NCBI RefSeq assembly: GCF_042679085.1
Contig: NZ_JBHTLQ010000017.1
Coordinates: 1 to 64,000 of the forward strand
DNA from: Phenylobacterium conjunctum
Lineage (GTDB): Bacteria > Pseudomonadota > Alphaproteobacteria > Caulobacterales > Caulobacteraceae
Length of the DNA: 64,000 nt
Direction: 5' to 3'
Below, piece by piece: positions 28,201-35,749 of the stretch (the stretch's first letter is position 1; the number at the start of each line of letters is the position of its first letter). Position numbers and translations under genes: made by a program. Under the pieces are notes generated by a model. The model was not told where the DNA came from. It saw only the letters and a program-made list of their open reading frames with translations, and did no database searches.

Positions 28201-28362
28201 AAAGGCGATCGGTGCCGGAGCGGCGGCCTGTAGGGCGGCGATGGGGGATCCGACCGGCGCCATCGGCTTGGCCGGCATGAATTCAGGCTTCCCTTGCTCG
28301 GCCCCCCTCGCGGGTTCAGCCAGTTCGCGCGCCACACCAAGGAGCCTGCGTAACCATTGCAT
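25300..28362 (-). CDS. Defence-locus protein with three alpha-CTD-like repeats and a sigma-70 region 4 domain
   Basis: This 1020-residue protein begins with a low-complexity Ala/Pro/Glu stretch (1-110). Three repeats of about 62 residues follow (roughly 121-184, 217-278, 310-375). Each starts T(L/V)xxL, passes R(L/I)xN and ends with a helix-hairpin-helix like LQVPELGRNSLRELLGL, the signature seen in the RNA polymerase alpha C-terminal domain. Residues 420-470 are a sigma-70 region 4 with RTLEEMGRIAGVTRERVRQVE. Near residue 700 lies a possible HARE-HTH-like winged helix. No sigma region 2 is present, so it is not a complete sigma factor. It converges on the AIPR gene and is divergent from vsr. 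An upstream ATG (28461) adds 33 residues but has no ribosome binding site. Its role is unknown. Confidence 0.8.
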   Translation of the reverse strand: MQWLRRLLGVARELAEPARGAEQGKPEFMPAKPMAPVGSPIAALQAAAPAPIAFSEAGEQQAVDMSDPGAPDRESRAEVRCAENPGQDAPVVDAAKSVAAETPAPAMGAAERALTILRNTTLGELVAASGSNRLKNRAVGAKPFELSVNDFQADADTERLFLALPAFGPTTWNELVMRVGAYRRQVLAGGDPLGLLQSIAIIPSSVSADYASIPDITLSELIRTAGASTRLTNCTHRSDLFELHTVDDLLSGRLTEAEILQVPELGRNSLRELLGLAEGHATGRLQLPAEPAAVEQPSQRSTPPVLEGRTVADLADHADLPVRIANRLGGDPCLAEMPLADIWADPDEAHRRLCKLDGLGRRSIAELILLVQRIGASLPAEDGGPGRLERGAGRAEPDLSRPLVTVRVEPFDLVQEAVEALSAKHRFVLEGRYGLSGEPPRTLEEMGRIAGVTRERVRQVEKKALGVLAKRPWRDTFETWLAAQRGQIWETLADGADLVPLPGAAARAAQLPPWLLLAIDVVHGDIRGWLQAEAVQSRAGWLAPGRSARDLDAAVLTLEVWLASAHLPRPLADACAGTNLQPETVEAAVPLLQGIRLHQGYLHRGHLGAKARRIGRLHRMAMEAADGAIVDVWRLVELDEAADHEDDRSPRMVLTQLGEASHLFHHLVDHWWLVLPAVEGLTDTGRLPDTSHAAFPRQAEPGTLAARLQDTLRESGPMRHVDLRDSIRDSFPEFSAASVGPTLLGSPIYLRVAPGAWDIRGARRLVTGPALLSLSHARAYARAARSGQGRGLYPAWTAEFEHAICVWARDGAEDEVFRSLLAEVDPTAWPVPEQERLEWRRLKRLHGVWSMPTERRRRLGDDPPTADEVLSSLVLIQRLGGMGWILAGRLAHAASGAQSSADLLAILAAAGAVRAPEDWQLHHPASEVVGDMLVGMAASKYATGRLDWTDDVMVTLLDRARHGAANVPWATPEEVHGLLDAIAAGGAPSPHVPRSVVRALDGAEDLFGSDEWDRLFSALD

Positions 28363-28490
28363 CTGCTGAGTGTCCCCCTTGCGCTCGCCAAAGTAGCGGG
28401 TTCCGGGGGCTCGATGCCAGCACGACCTGCCGTGGATGGAACCCGACCCTTTGGGGGACATGGCGGCGCGTCACACGCTATCAGGTCACC
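28363..28490. promoter_or_regulatory. Divergent promoter region between sigma-like gene and vsr
   Basis: This 128-bp gap separates two divergently read genes of the defence locus and should hold both promoters. A run of five G about 11 bases before the chosen sigma-like start (28362) may serve as its ribosome binding site. AGGT precedes the vsr ATG by six bases. Confidence 0.45.
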
Positions 28491-28964
28491 ATGGATCGCC
28501 TGACGCCGGAACATCGCAGCGCGAACATGTCCCGCATCCGGGGCAAGGACACAAAGCCAGAATGGGCCGTGCGGCGGTTGCTGCACCGGCTCGGTTACCG
28601 TTTCAGGCTTCATTGGAAGGCCGCTCCGGGTCGACCCGATGTAGCGTTCCCCGGCCGCCGCCGGATCATCTTCGTGCATGGCTGCTATTGGCACCAGCAT
28701 CCGGGGTGCCGTCTGGCGACGATGCCCTCGACTAGGCGTGAGTTCTGGGAAGCGAAGTTCGAGAGCAACCGGGCCCGTGACCTCCGAGTTCTTGCCCGGG
28801 CTGAGGCGGAGGGCTGGCGGGCATTGGTTGTCTGGGAGTGCGAGACCCGCGAGCCCGCCACGCTCGCGATCCGCCTGGTCGATTTTCTGGGGCCGGCCGG
28901 GATGGACCGGGAAATGGGCAGCGCAGACAGCCCCAAGCCCGCGCCTGACTCTGATCGACGCTGA
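28491..28964 (+). CDS. vsr: Very short patch repair (Vsr) endonuclease
   Basis: Vsr nicks DNA 5' of T:G mismatches produced by deamination of 5-methylcytosine. The 157-residue protein opens with DRLTPEHRSANMSRIRGKDTKPE, the family N terminus. The catalytic Asp50 sits in GRPDVAFP, and the zinc/active-site segment is FVHGCYWHQHPGC (61-73). Normal length for the family. It fits with the cytosine methyltransferase at the other end of the locus, whose methylation would create such mismatches. Confidence 0.95.
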   Translation: MDRLTPEHRSANMSRIRGKDTKPEWAVRRLLHRLGYRFRLHWKAAPGRPDVAFPGRRRIIFVHGCYWHQHPGCRLATMPSTRREFWEAKFESNRARDLRVLARAEAEGWRALVVWECETREPATLAIRLVDFLGPAGMDREMGSADSPKPAPDSDRR

Positions 28965-29162
28965 TTATCCAACATCGGCCGAGGAGCCGCGGTTGGCGGG
29001 CGGAAGCCAAGGACCGCTTAGGGCTCTTAGCTGACGTTGGGACCGTCTGCTCAAAGGCGGACCTCCAAGAGCCGATCGGGACCGGAAGGCAAATGCGCGG
29101 AAGGGTGGGACGGGTCCTGTCTCGCCGTCGATCGAAGCGTATCGGCCGCATTGAAGCCGCTA

Positions 29163-30884
29163 TCAGCGCGACAGTGCGGCTGGATCTACAGTTGCCAGAT
29201 GGTCGAGCGCCTCGGGCAGACCCTCGGCTAAGCCGCACGCAAGGGTGAGGACCTGGCTCGCGTAGACCTGAGCCAGGGTCGCCTTTGATCGCAGCCACGG
29301 ATCGTCAGATCCGGCCCCCGCGAGCGCCTGGCGTCCGAGTAGCCAGCCGCCTATGACATCGCCCGCCAAGCGAAGGTAGGGCGTGGCCGCGGCTAGCGAG
29401 GCGTCGGCCGAGACTTGCAGCAGCCACTCGGTCGCCCGCTCTAGCGCCGCCGCGCCAGCGTCGAGCCGGGAGCCGACGCCCGCGAGTTCGGGGTTCGCAT
29501 TGAGCTCTTGGATGGTCACTTGCATGTCGGCGCACAGGGCGCGCATTGCCGCCCCGCCATCCAGCCGCACCTTGCGGCCGACCAGATCCAGCGACTGGAT
29601 GCCGTTGGTGCCCTCGTAGATCGGCAAGATACGGGCATCGCGATAATGCTGAGCCGCGCCGGTCTCCTCGATGAAGCCCATGCCCCCGTGGACCTGGAGC
29701 CCGGCGGACGCCACCTCAACGCCAACGTCCGTCGACCAGGCCTTGGCGATGGGCGTCAACAGCTCCTGGCGGGCCTTGGCGGCGGGGTCGTGCGTCTGGT
29801 CGGCCAGTACCCCAGTCAGCAGGCAGATGGCCCGGGCGGCCTCGATCTTGGCCTTCGAGAGCACCAGCGTTCGACGGACGTCGGGATGGCCCCAGATCGC
29901 GCCCTCCTTGTCCCACAGCGCCCGGCCCTGCTTCCGCTCCTGAGAGAAGGCCAAGGCCTGCTGAAAAGCGCGCTCCGCGATGGCGACGCCCTGGACGCCG
30001 ACGTGCAGGCGCGCGGCGTTCATCATCACGAACATATGGGGCAGGCCCTGACCCAACTCGCCGACCAGCTCGGCCTCGGCGTCTTCGTAGAGCATGACGC
30101 AAGTCGGCGAGCCGTGGATGCCCAGCTTGTGCTCGATGGAGACCGGCCGGAAGCTGTTGCGGGGGCCGAGCGTGCCGTCGTCCTTGACCTGGAACTTGTT
30201 GGTCAGGAACAGGCTGATGCCCTTCACGCCCGGCGGCGCGTCCGGGGTGCGGGCGATTACCAGATGGGCGATGTTCTCGGCGGCGTCGTGGTCACCCCAC
30301 GTGATGAAGATCTTCTGGCCCGACAGAAGGTAGCCGCCCTTGCCGTCCGGGCGGGCGATGCTGGCGAGCGCGGCCAGGTCGGAGCCCGCTTGGGGCTCTG
30401 TCAGACACATGGCGCCTGTCCATTCGCCCGAGACCAGTTTCGGCAGCACCAGGCGCTTCTGACGTTCGGTGCCGTGCCGATGCAGCGCCTCGATCGCGGC
30501 CTGGGTCAGCATCGGGCAGAGACCGAACGCCATGTTGGCGGCCTGAACCATTTCGAATACCGCCAGCTCCAACGCCTTGGAGAGGCCCTGCCCGCCGTGC
30601 GCCTGGTCGGCGGCCAGCGAGTTCCAGCCCTGCTCAGCGAAGGCGTTGTAGGCGGCGGCGAAGCCGGGCGGGGCGGTGACCGCGCCATTCGCATACGTCG
30701 CGCCTCGCAGGTCGCCTTGGCGGTTCAGCGGGGCGAGCTCGTTGTCGGCAAAGGCGGCGGCGCCTGCCAGCACGGCATCGACGGTGGCGTCGTCGAGATC
30801 TGGGAATGCCTTCGCCAGCAATTCTGGATGACCAACAACTTTCAACGCGAGGGCCAAGTCGTGGACAGGGGCGCGGAATGTCAT
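29163..30884 (-). CDS. Acyl-CoA dehydrogenase
   Basis: This FAD enzyme introduces an alpha-beta double bond in an acyl-CoA. The 573-residue length and extra C-terminal domain match the long acyl-CoA dehydrogenases such as the DmdC-like group. Key segments are MCLTEPQAGSDLAALAS (FAD/substrate site), QKIFITWGDHD, LGIHGSPTC and QVHGGMGFIEETGAAQHYRDARI near the C-terminal catalytic region. It is the last gene of a five-gene operon (cupin, FAH, CMD, acyl-CoA ligase, dehydrogenase). The substrate is not evident. Confidence 0.9.
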   Translation of the reverse strand: MTFRAPVHDLALALKVVGHPELLAKAFPDLDDATVDAVLAGAAAFADNELAPLNRQGDLRGATYANGAVTAPPGFAAAYNAFAEQGWNSLAADQAHGGQGLSKALELAVFEMVQAANMAFGLCPMLTQAAIEALHRHGTERQKRLVLPKLVSGEWTGAMCLTEPQAGSDLAALASIARPDGKGGYLLSGQKIFITWGDHDAAENIAHLVIARTPDAPPGVKGISLFLTNKFQVKDDGTLGPRNSFRPVSIEHKLGIHGSPTCVMLYEDAEAELVGELGQGLPHMFVMMNAARLHVGVQGVAIAERAFQQALAFSQERKQGRALWDKEGAIWGHPDVRRTLVLSKAKIEAARAICLLTGVLADQTHDPAAKARQELLTPIAKAWSTDVGVEVASAGLQVHGGMGFIEETGAAQHYRDARILPIYEGTNGIQSLDLVGRKVRLDGGAAMRALCADMQVTIQELNANPELAGVGSRLDAGAAALERATEWLLQVSADASLAAATPYLRLAGDVIGGWLLGRQALAGAGSDDPWLRSKATLAQVYASQVLTLACGLAEGLPEALDHLATVDPAALSR

Positions 30885-30975
30885 TGGCGTCTTCCGAGTT
30901 GACTTAGGGGGCGGGTCGATCGTGCCGACCGGCTCCTTCGGCGATGCTTGTTCCCGGGGCTGGGCGCAGCTGCGG

Positions 30976-32487
30976 TCAGGATGCAGTAGCGGCGTCGGCG
31001 AGAGCCTGGCGCAGACGCTTCTTGTCGATCTTGCCGTAGGTGGTGAGCGGCAGTTCCTCTACGAGGACGACAGTCTTTGGGACCTTGTAGGCCGACAGGC
31101 GCGTCTTGGCGAAGGCGCGCAGCGACGCGGGAGAGGTGTCGGCCGCGGGCACAATGACAGCGGTGACGGCTTCGCCCCAGTCGGCGTCCGGCATTCCGAT
31201 CACGGCCACTTCGCGCACCGCCTCGTGCTGCCGAAGCGCGGATTCTACCTCGCTGGAGTAGACGTTCATGCCGCCGGTGATGATCATGTCCTTCGCCCGG
31301 TCGACGAGGAACAGATAGCCGTCCCGCAAGTAGCCCAGGTCGCCCGTCTTCAGCCAGCCGTCGCTCAGGGCGGCGGCTGTGGCCTCGGCGTTACCGTAGT
31401 ACTCGGTCAGGAGGTAGGGCGAGCGGACCTCGACCTCGCCGACGGGGCCCTCATCGTCACGCCGCACTCGCAGGTCCACGAACGGCACTGGCCGGCCACA
31501 GGAGGTGAGCAGTGCCGGGTCCAGATGGTCGTGCTTGGTCAGGGTGGTGATGAAGTTCGGGCATTCCGTCTGCCCATAGATCTGGACGAACACCGGCCCA
31601 AGCTTGGCCAACGCCTCCTCCAGCCTAGGTCGGCTCATGGGCGCGGCGCCATAGACTACGGTCCGCAGGCTGAGCCGCCGTCCGCCGCCCTCCTCCAATT
31701 GATCCAGAAGCCGGTAGAGCATGGTCGGCACTGCGAAGGTCCAAGTGACGCTGTGCTGCTCGCAAATTTCGGCGAAGCGAGCGGCGTCGAAGCGTTCCTC
31801 GAGCACCACGTACCCGCCCTGCAGGAAGCACGCGGCCATGTGAAAGCCCGCAGAATGCGGCAGCGGCGTCGTGAGCAGCATGACCTCGTCGGACCGAATG
31901 TCGCCGCAAACCACATGGGCCAGCAGGCAGACGCCGATCCGGCCGTAGGTGTGGTGCGCGCCCTTCGGATGGCCGGTCGTGCCCCCGGTATACTGGATGA
32001 CTGCGGTGTCATCGGCGGCGGCGACGACGATCCCATCCAACGGCTTCGCGCTCACGGCGGCATCCCAAGGGGTCTCGCCCGGTCGCACCGTCCCCGCGGC
32101 GGGGACGCTGATCCGGTGGCGCGCCAGGACTTCGCCGGGTTCCGCCTGCGGGGTGGGCAGGTCAGCGTGCGAGATCAGGACATCGGCGGCGGCGTGCCGA
32201 AGGCAATAGGCCAGTTCCTCGCGTCCCATCAGCTCATTCAGCGGCACGCGCACCGCGGCGAGCTTGAGGATTGCGAGCTCGGCTATGGGGTATTCGACGC
32301 CGTTGCGCAGGTGCAGCGCGACGCGCGCCCCGCGTCCGAGCCCCAATGCGCGAAGGTGTCCCGCTAGGCCATCCGACGCGGCGTCGAGATCGGCGTAGCT
32401 GTAGGCGCGTCCGTCGGCCAGGACCGCGCGACGGCTGCCGTGACCGCGTATGGACTTGATCAGGAGGCCTGAGGAGGTCACGTCCAT
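30976..32487 (-). CDS. Acyl-CoA ligase (class I adenylate-forming enzyme)
   Basis: The enzyme activates a carboxylic acid with ATP and CoA. In the 503-residue protein the AMP-binding P-loop is YTGGTTGHPKG (166-176), followed by IYGQTECPNF, LKTGDLGYLRDGYLFLVDRAKDMI and the C-terminal hinge and Lys in YGKIDKKRL. The ATG lies directly after the stop of the CMD-family gene. It probably activates the acid intermediate made by upstream pathway steps before beta-oxidation by the neighbouring dehydrogenase and thiolase. Confidence 0.92.
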   Translation of the reverse strand: MDVTSSGLLIKSIRGHGSRRAVLADGRAYSYADLDAASDGLAGHLRALGLGRGARVALHLRNGVEYPIAELAILKLAAVRVPLNELMGREELAYCLRHAAADVLISHADLPTPQAEPGEVLARHRISVPAAGTVRPGETPWDAAVSAKPLDGIVVAAADDTAVIQYTGGTTGHPKGAHHTYGRIGVCLLAHVVCGDIRSDEVMLLTTPLPHSAGFHMAACFLQGGYVVLEERFDAARFAEICEQHSVTWTFAVPTMLYRLLDQLEEGGGRRLSLRTVVYGAAPMSRPRLEEALAKLGPVFVQIYGQTECPNFITTLTKHDHLDPALLTSCGRPVPFVDLRVRRDDEGPVGEVEVRSPYLLTEYYGNAEATAAALSDGWLKTGDLGYLRDGYLFLVDRAKDMIITGGMNVYSSEVESALRQHEAVREVAVIGMPDADWGEAVTAVIVPAADTSPASLRAFAKTRLSAYKVPKTVVLVEELPLTTYGKIDKKRLRQALADAATAS

Positions 32488-33036
32488 TCAGGGGGTCTCG
32501 GCCTCGATCTCGATCCCGAGGCCGACGAGGATACGGGCGGCGAAGTTGTAGGAGGCGATGCTCATCAGCAGCTCCAGGAACTGGGCGGGCTCGGGGAAGT
32601 GCGAGCGAACCGCGCCGACGGTCTCCGGAGACAGGGCGACGTCGCGGGTGCTCTCCAGAGCCAGCGTCAGGATTGCCCGCTCGGCCGCGTCGAACAGGTC
32701 GGCGTTGGCGATCGCGGCCGGCACGCTGTCGACCACGGCGGCGTACTGCTCTTCCGTTCCGCCGCCGGCGAGGAACGGAGCCTTGTGGTGATGCAGCTCG
32801 TACCGCGCGCCGGTCAGGGATCCGACGGCCAGAATACCCAGTTCGCGATGCCGGTCGGAGATGTGCTGCCCGGCACGGATTCGCAGGAACAGTTCCGTCC
32901 AGCCCGCCGTCAGGTACGGGTGGTGCAGCAGCATCCGGTCCAGGTTGAGAAGTACGCCGCCGCGTCGGGCGCGGATCCGCTCGGCTAGCGCTTCTGCCTC
33001 GGTGTCCAGCTCATCGCGGTAGGGAATGTTAGGCAT
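32488..33036 (-). CDS. Carboxymuconolactone decarboxylase family protein
   Basis: This 182-residue helical protein resembles the CMD/AhpD-like family: RHRELGILAVGSLTGARYELHHHKAPF, then RAILTLALESTRDVALSPETV and a C-terminal NFAARILVGLGIEIE. It lacks the CxxC of AhpD peroxidases, so it is more likely a decarboxylase or non-redox relative. It sits between the FAH and acyl-CoA ligase genes in the catabolic operon, consistent with a ring-cleavage or lactone step, which is inference. Confidence 0.82.
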   Translation of the reverse strand: MPNIPYRDELDTEAEALAERIRARRGGVLLNLDRMLLHHPYLTAGWTELFLRIRAGQHISDRHRELGILAVGSLTGARYELHHHKAPFLAGGGTEEQYAAVVDSVPAAIANADLFDAAERAILTLALESTRDVALSPETVGAVRSHFPEPAQFLELLMSIASYNFAARILVGLGIEIEAETP

Positions 33037-33083
33037 CGGGTCAGTCCTGTTCGTGGTGTCGGCTCAGAGGGCGAGGGGCCCGC

Positions 33084-34040
33084 TCAGGCCATCGCTATGG
33101 TGTGCCGAAGGCGACCGATGCCTTCGATTTCAAGTTCGATGGTGTCGCCCCGCTGCAGGAACTCGCCGCGCTCGAGGCCGCATCCGCCGCCCACGGTGCC
33201 CGAGCACAGGATTTCGCCGGGAAAGAGGGTCTGGTCCGTCGAGACGAAGGAGATCAGAGTCTCGAAATCGATGGTGATCGTGCCGGTGTTGTTCTCCGCG
33301 ACCACATCGCCGTTCACCCGCACGACCGTCCGCGCGTTGTAGGGGTCGAACTCATCGGCCGTGACGATGCACGGACCCAGCCCGTTGCCGCCGTCAAAAT
33401 GTTTCGAGCGGGACGGCCCGATCCCGGTGGCCATCTCATCGGTTTGGACGTCGCGGGCGCTGAAGTCGTTGTAGATCGAGTAGCCGAAGATGTGGCTGCG
33501 CGCGGACGCTGCAGGGATGTTCACGCCGCCCTTCCCCAGGACGACCGCCATCTCGAGTTCGTAGTCGATGACATTGGAGTAGGACGGCCAGTGGACGGTC
33601 TCGTCCGGGCCGATGATCGACATGCGGTTGCAGTTGTACCAGTATGGCCGACCCATGATGAGCGCCACACGCGCCTCGTCGGCGGCGGTCAGCTCGGTGC
33701 GTCCCTCGTTCCTGGCCCTGTGCCACGCTGCCCCCAGCAGATGGTCCTTGAAGCACAGGCAGTCGCGCACCTGCACCGGCCGCGGCAGTGGGGCGAGCAA
33801 CTGGCCGGGCCCTGTGACCGGCGTGCAGGCTCCGGCGGCGGGCGCCGCTACCAGGCTGCGGGCCAGATCCCACGCCGCCTCGCCGCCCTCGATGAGCGCC
33901 TGCATGTTCTCCAGCGCCGGATGACCGCCCCCTGAGGTCGCGGTCTGCGCAGCCTGCAGGTCGAGGATCGCGCGCTCGCCATCGACAAGCGCGCCCAGGG
34001 TCGGCCGTGCGCCGACCCCGCGGTAGGTCACGAGCTTCAT
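33084..34040 (-). CDS. Fumarylacetoacetate hydrolase family protein
   Basis: The 318-residue protein has the FAH fold. The metal-binding and catalytic segments include VIDYELEMAVVLGKGG, IYNDFSARDVQ, SKHFDGGNGLGPCIV and GEILCSGTVGGGCGLERG. Such enzymes cleave C-C bonds in beta-diketo acids or hydrate/decarboxylate ring-cleavage products. The start at 34040 is supported by GGAG eight bases upstream. Operon position between cupin and CMD genes points to degradation of an aromatic or cyclic compound. Confidence 0.9.
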   Translation of the reverse strand: MKLVTYRGVGARPTLGALVDGERAILDLQAAQTATSGGGHPALENMQALIEGGEAAWDLARSLVAAPAAGACTPVTGPGQLLAPLPRPVQVRDCLCFKDHLLGAAWHRARNEGRTELTAADEARVALIMGRPYWYNCNRMSIIGPDETVHWPSYSNVIDYELEMAVVLGKGGVNIPAASARSHIFGYSIYNDFSARDVQTDEMATGIGPSRSKHFDGGNGLGPCIVTADEFDPYNARTVVRVNGDVVAENNTGTITIDFETLISFVSTDQTLFPGEILCSGTVGGGCGLERGEFLQRGDTIELEIEGIGRLRHTIAMA

Positions 34041-34092
34041 GGTCTGTCTCCGAAGGGGGCCGGCCATTTGGGCCGTGGCAATCGAGGGGCTT

Positions 34093-34629
34093 TCAGGAGG
34101 CCGGGTGGGAGTCGATCAGCACCGCGACCAGGACGAAGGGCTTGTCGCTGTCGTTGCGCCATCCGTGCATGCAGCCCTTCTGGATGATGACGTCGCCAGG
34201 CTTCAACAGGACGTCCTCGCCCTCGGTCAGCATCCAGCATTCACCCGCCACCGCCACGAAGTAGTTCAGCGTGTCCGTCTTGTGCATGGACGGGTGCTTG
34301 GCGGCCTGCAATTCCTCCAGCGTGGGCACGTGCACGCTCTTGAGCCGAGCGTGGCTGTCCAACCAATCCTCAGGCGCCTTGCGTGAGGTGGTGTTCGGCA
34401 TCAGGTGTACGATTCGAAACACCGCGCCGCCATCTGGCGGCTCGTGGGTCATCGACTTGCCCGCAACCGGGTCCTCGGTCCCGCTGAGGTCGGCCGGGGT
34501 TTCGGTGTTGAGCCAGAGATCCATGCCGGGCGCGCCGGGCGCGTATTCCGGCAGTGTGGTGATGTCTGTCTGGGTGAGGACGTCGGACTTACCGTCGGCG
34601 CGGTTTCCGACCACGTACTTCATCGGCAT
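34093..34629 (-). CDS. Cupin domain protein
   Basis: The 178-residue protein carries a single C-terminal cupin barrel: YFVAVAGECWMLTEGEDVLLKPGDVIIQKGCMHGWRNDSDKPFVLVAVL. It may be a small ring-modifying or metal-binding enzyme, but the function is unknown. It is the first gene of the catabolic operon. I chose the ATG at 34629, which has GGGAG about eight bases upstream. A second ATG two codons later is possible. A copy of the operator-like motif lies about 90 bp upstream. Confidence 0.8.
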   Translation of the reverse strand: MPMKYVVGNRADGKSDVLTQTDITTLPEYAPGAPGMDLWLNTETPADLSGTEDPVAGKSMTHEPPDGGAVFRIVHLMPNTTSRKAPEDWLDSHARLKSVHVPTLEELQAAKHPSMHKTDTLNYFVAVAGECWMLTEGEDVLLKPGDVIIQKGCMHGWRNDSDKPFVLVAVLIDSHPAS

Positions 34630-34719
34630 CTGAGGGTCTCCCTGGCATGAGCGCCTCCGTCCTGAAAGGCGCCTTATCGTTGTCGGCGGCCGCGCGGAAG
34701 CCTGTACGGTTCCTAAGGA

Positions 34720-34749
34720 GCGGTACGAAAACGTGTATACTGGTACCGG
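34720..34749. promoter_or_regulatory. Putative operator upstream of the cupin operon and tetR
   Basis: GCGGTAC at 34720-34726 is followed after eight bases (containing AAAA) by GTATAC, and a GGTACCGG half-site begins at 34742. The half-site and spacing match the perfect palindrome at 35649-35670 before the TonB receptor gene, so both are candidates for binding by the TetR regulator encoded between them. Confidence 0.5.
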
Positions 34750-34884
34750 CAACATCGTCAAGTTCTTCGATGTCGCGCCGAGGCATGCACGGTCGTTAAC
34801 GTCGGAGTGGGAGCGCGCGCCGTCGCAAATTGCGGTCGGCCGCCAACCGGTGCATGACTACCCTATGGACTTGGAGAGCGACGT

Positions 34885-35535
34885 TTGATTCCGCCCGCGC
34901 CGACCGTCGGCGTACGCCTGACCGAAAGACACCAGCGCTTGGTCGAGGAGATGGAAGCGATCTTCCTCTCCGAGGGCTTCCGCGACCTGACGGTCAACGA
35001 CCTTGCGGCGCGCTTGCGGTGCTCGAAGAGGACGCTGTACGAACTGGCGCCAACGAAGCAGGAGATCGTCCTGCTGGTGATGGAGCGCTGGCTAGCGCGG
35101 GTGCGCTACATGGGCTCGCTCGCCGCCGCCGAGAAGTTGGACCCGGCCGACCGGATGCAGGCCTACCTGACCCCTGGCGTGACCGAGTCGGCGATGGCCA
35201 GCAGCCGGTTTGTCGAGGACGTGCAGTCCCTGCGGCCGGCGACCCTGCTGCTGGAGGCCCACCAGCGAGAGCGTATCAACGTGCTGCGCGAGATCGTCGA
35301 GAATGGCGTTCGCAGCGGACGGTTCCGGCCGGTCCATGCTCACTTGGTCGCCGAGATGTGCCTTGCGTCCATCGCTCGCTTCAACCAGCCCGAGTTTCTG
35401 CGCGATGCCGGCCTGAGCTTCAGCGAGGCGTTCTCCGAACTCTACCAGATCCTGACCGAGGGCTTGGCCCCGAGGTCCGGAACTAGGAGAGGCCGCCGCG
35501 ACACCTCTCGTCCATCGGCGTCCGAAAAGGCCTGA
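34885..35535 (+). CDS. TetR/AcrR family transcriptional regulator
   Basis: The 216-residue protein has an N-terminal TetR helix-turn-helix (about residues 11-60): LTVNDLAARLRCSKRTLYELAPTKQEIVLLVMERW. The remainder is a helical ligand-binding domain. A TTG start at 34885 is supported by GGAGAG about seven bases upstream. It is divergent from the cupin operon and precedes the TonB receptor gene, so it probably senses the pathway substrate or an acyl-CoA intermediate and controls both sets of genes. Confidence 0.85.
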   Translation: MIPPAPTVGVRLTERHQRLVEEMEAIFLSEGFRDLTVNDLAARLRCSKRTLYELAPTKQEIVLLVMERWLARVRYMGSLAAAEKLDPADRMQAYLTPGVTESAMASSRFVEDVQSLRPATLLLEAHQRERINVLREIVENGVRSGRFRPVHAHLVAEMCLASIARFNQPEFLRDAGLSFSEAFSELYQILTEGLAPRSGTRRGRRDTSRPSASEKA

Positions 35536-35648
35536 CGGCCGGCCGCCGATATAGCCCCGCTGTCCTGACGATCGCCACCACGCCGCCGCGCGACCGGCTG
35601 CGCCGCTGCCGCGGTCGCTTGGAGCCCCCTTGACCCGAGTGCGGTAAC

Positions 35649-35670
35649 GCGGTACACAAAATGGTACCGC
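35649..35670. promoter_or_regulatory. Perfect palindromic operator before the TonB receptor gene
   Basis: GCGGTAC and GTACCGC form an exact inverted repeat separated by eight bases (ACAAAATG). Its centre lies about 90 bp upstream of the receptor start, a normal position for a repressor site. A related sequence with the same left half and spacing lies upstream of the cupin operon. Confidence 0.6.
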
Positions 35671-35749
35671 CCAACGAGCGGGCGTCGGGGCTCAGTCTCG
35701 GCGATTAATCACGGCTGTGGGCAACGCACGGTCAGGGGGAGGGAGTCGG

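Noticed and set aside
25300..28362. Complete alternative sigma factor
   Set aside because: Only region 4 is seen. Region 2 is absent, so it cannot by itself melt a promoter like a normal sigma factor.
29508..30902. 464-codon open frame on the plus strand
   Set aside because: It is antisense to the acyl-CoA dehydrogenase, which has strong family motifs.
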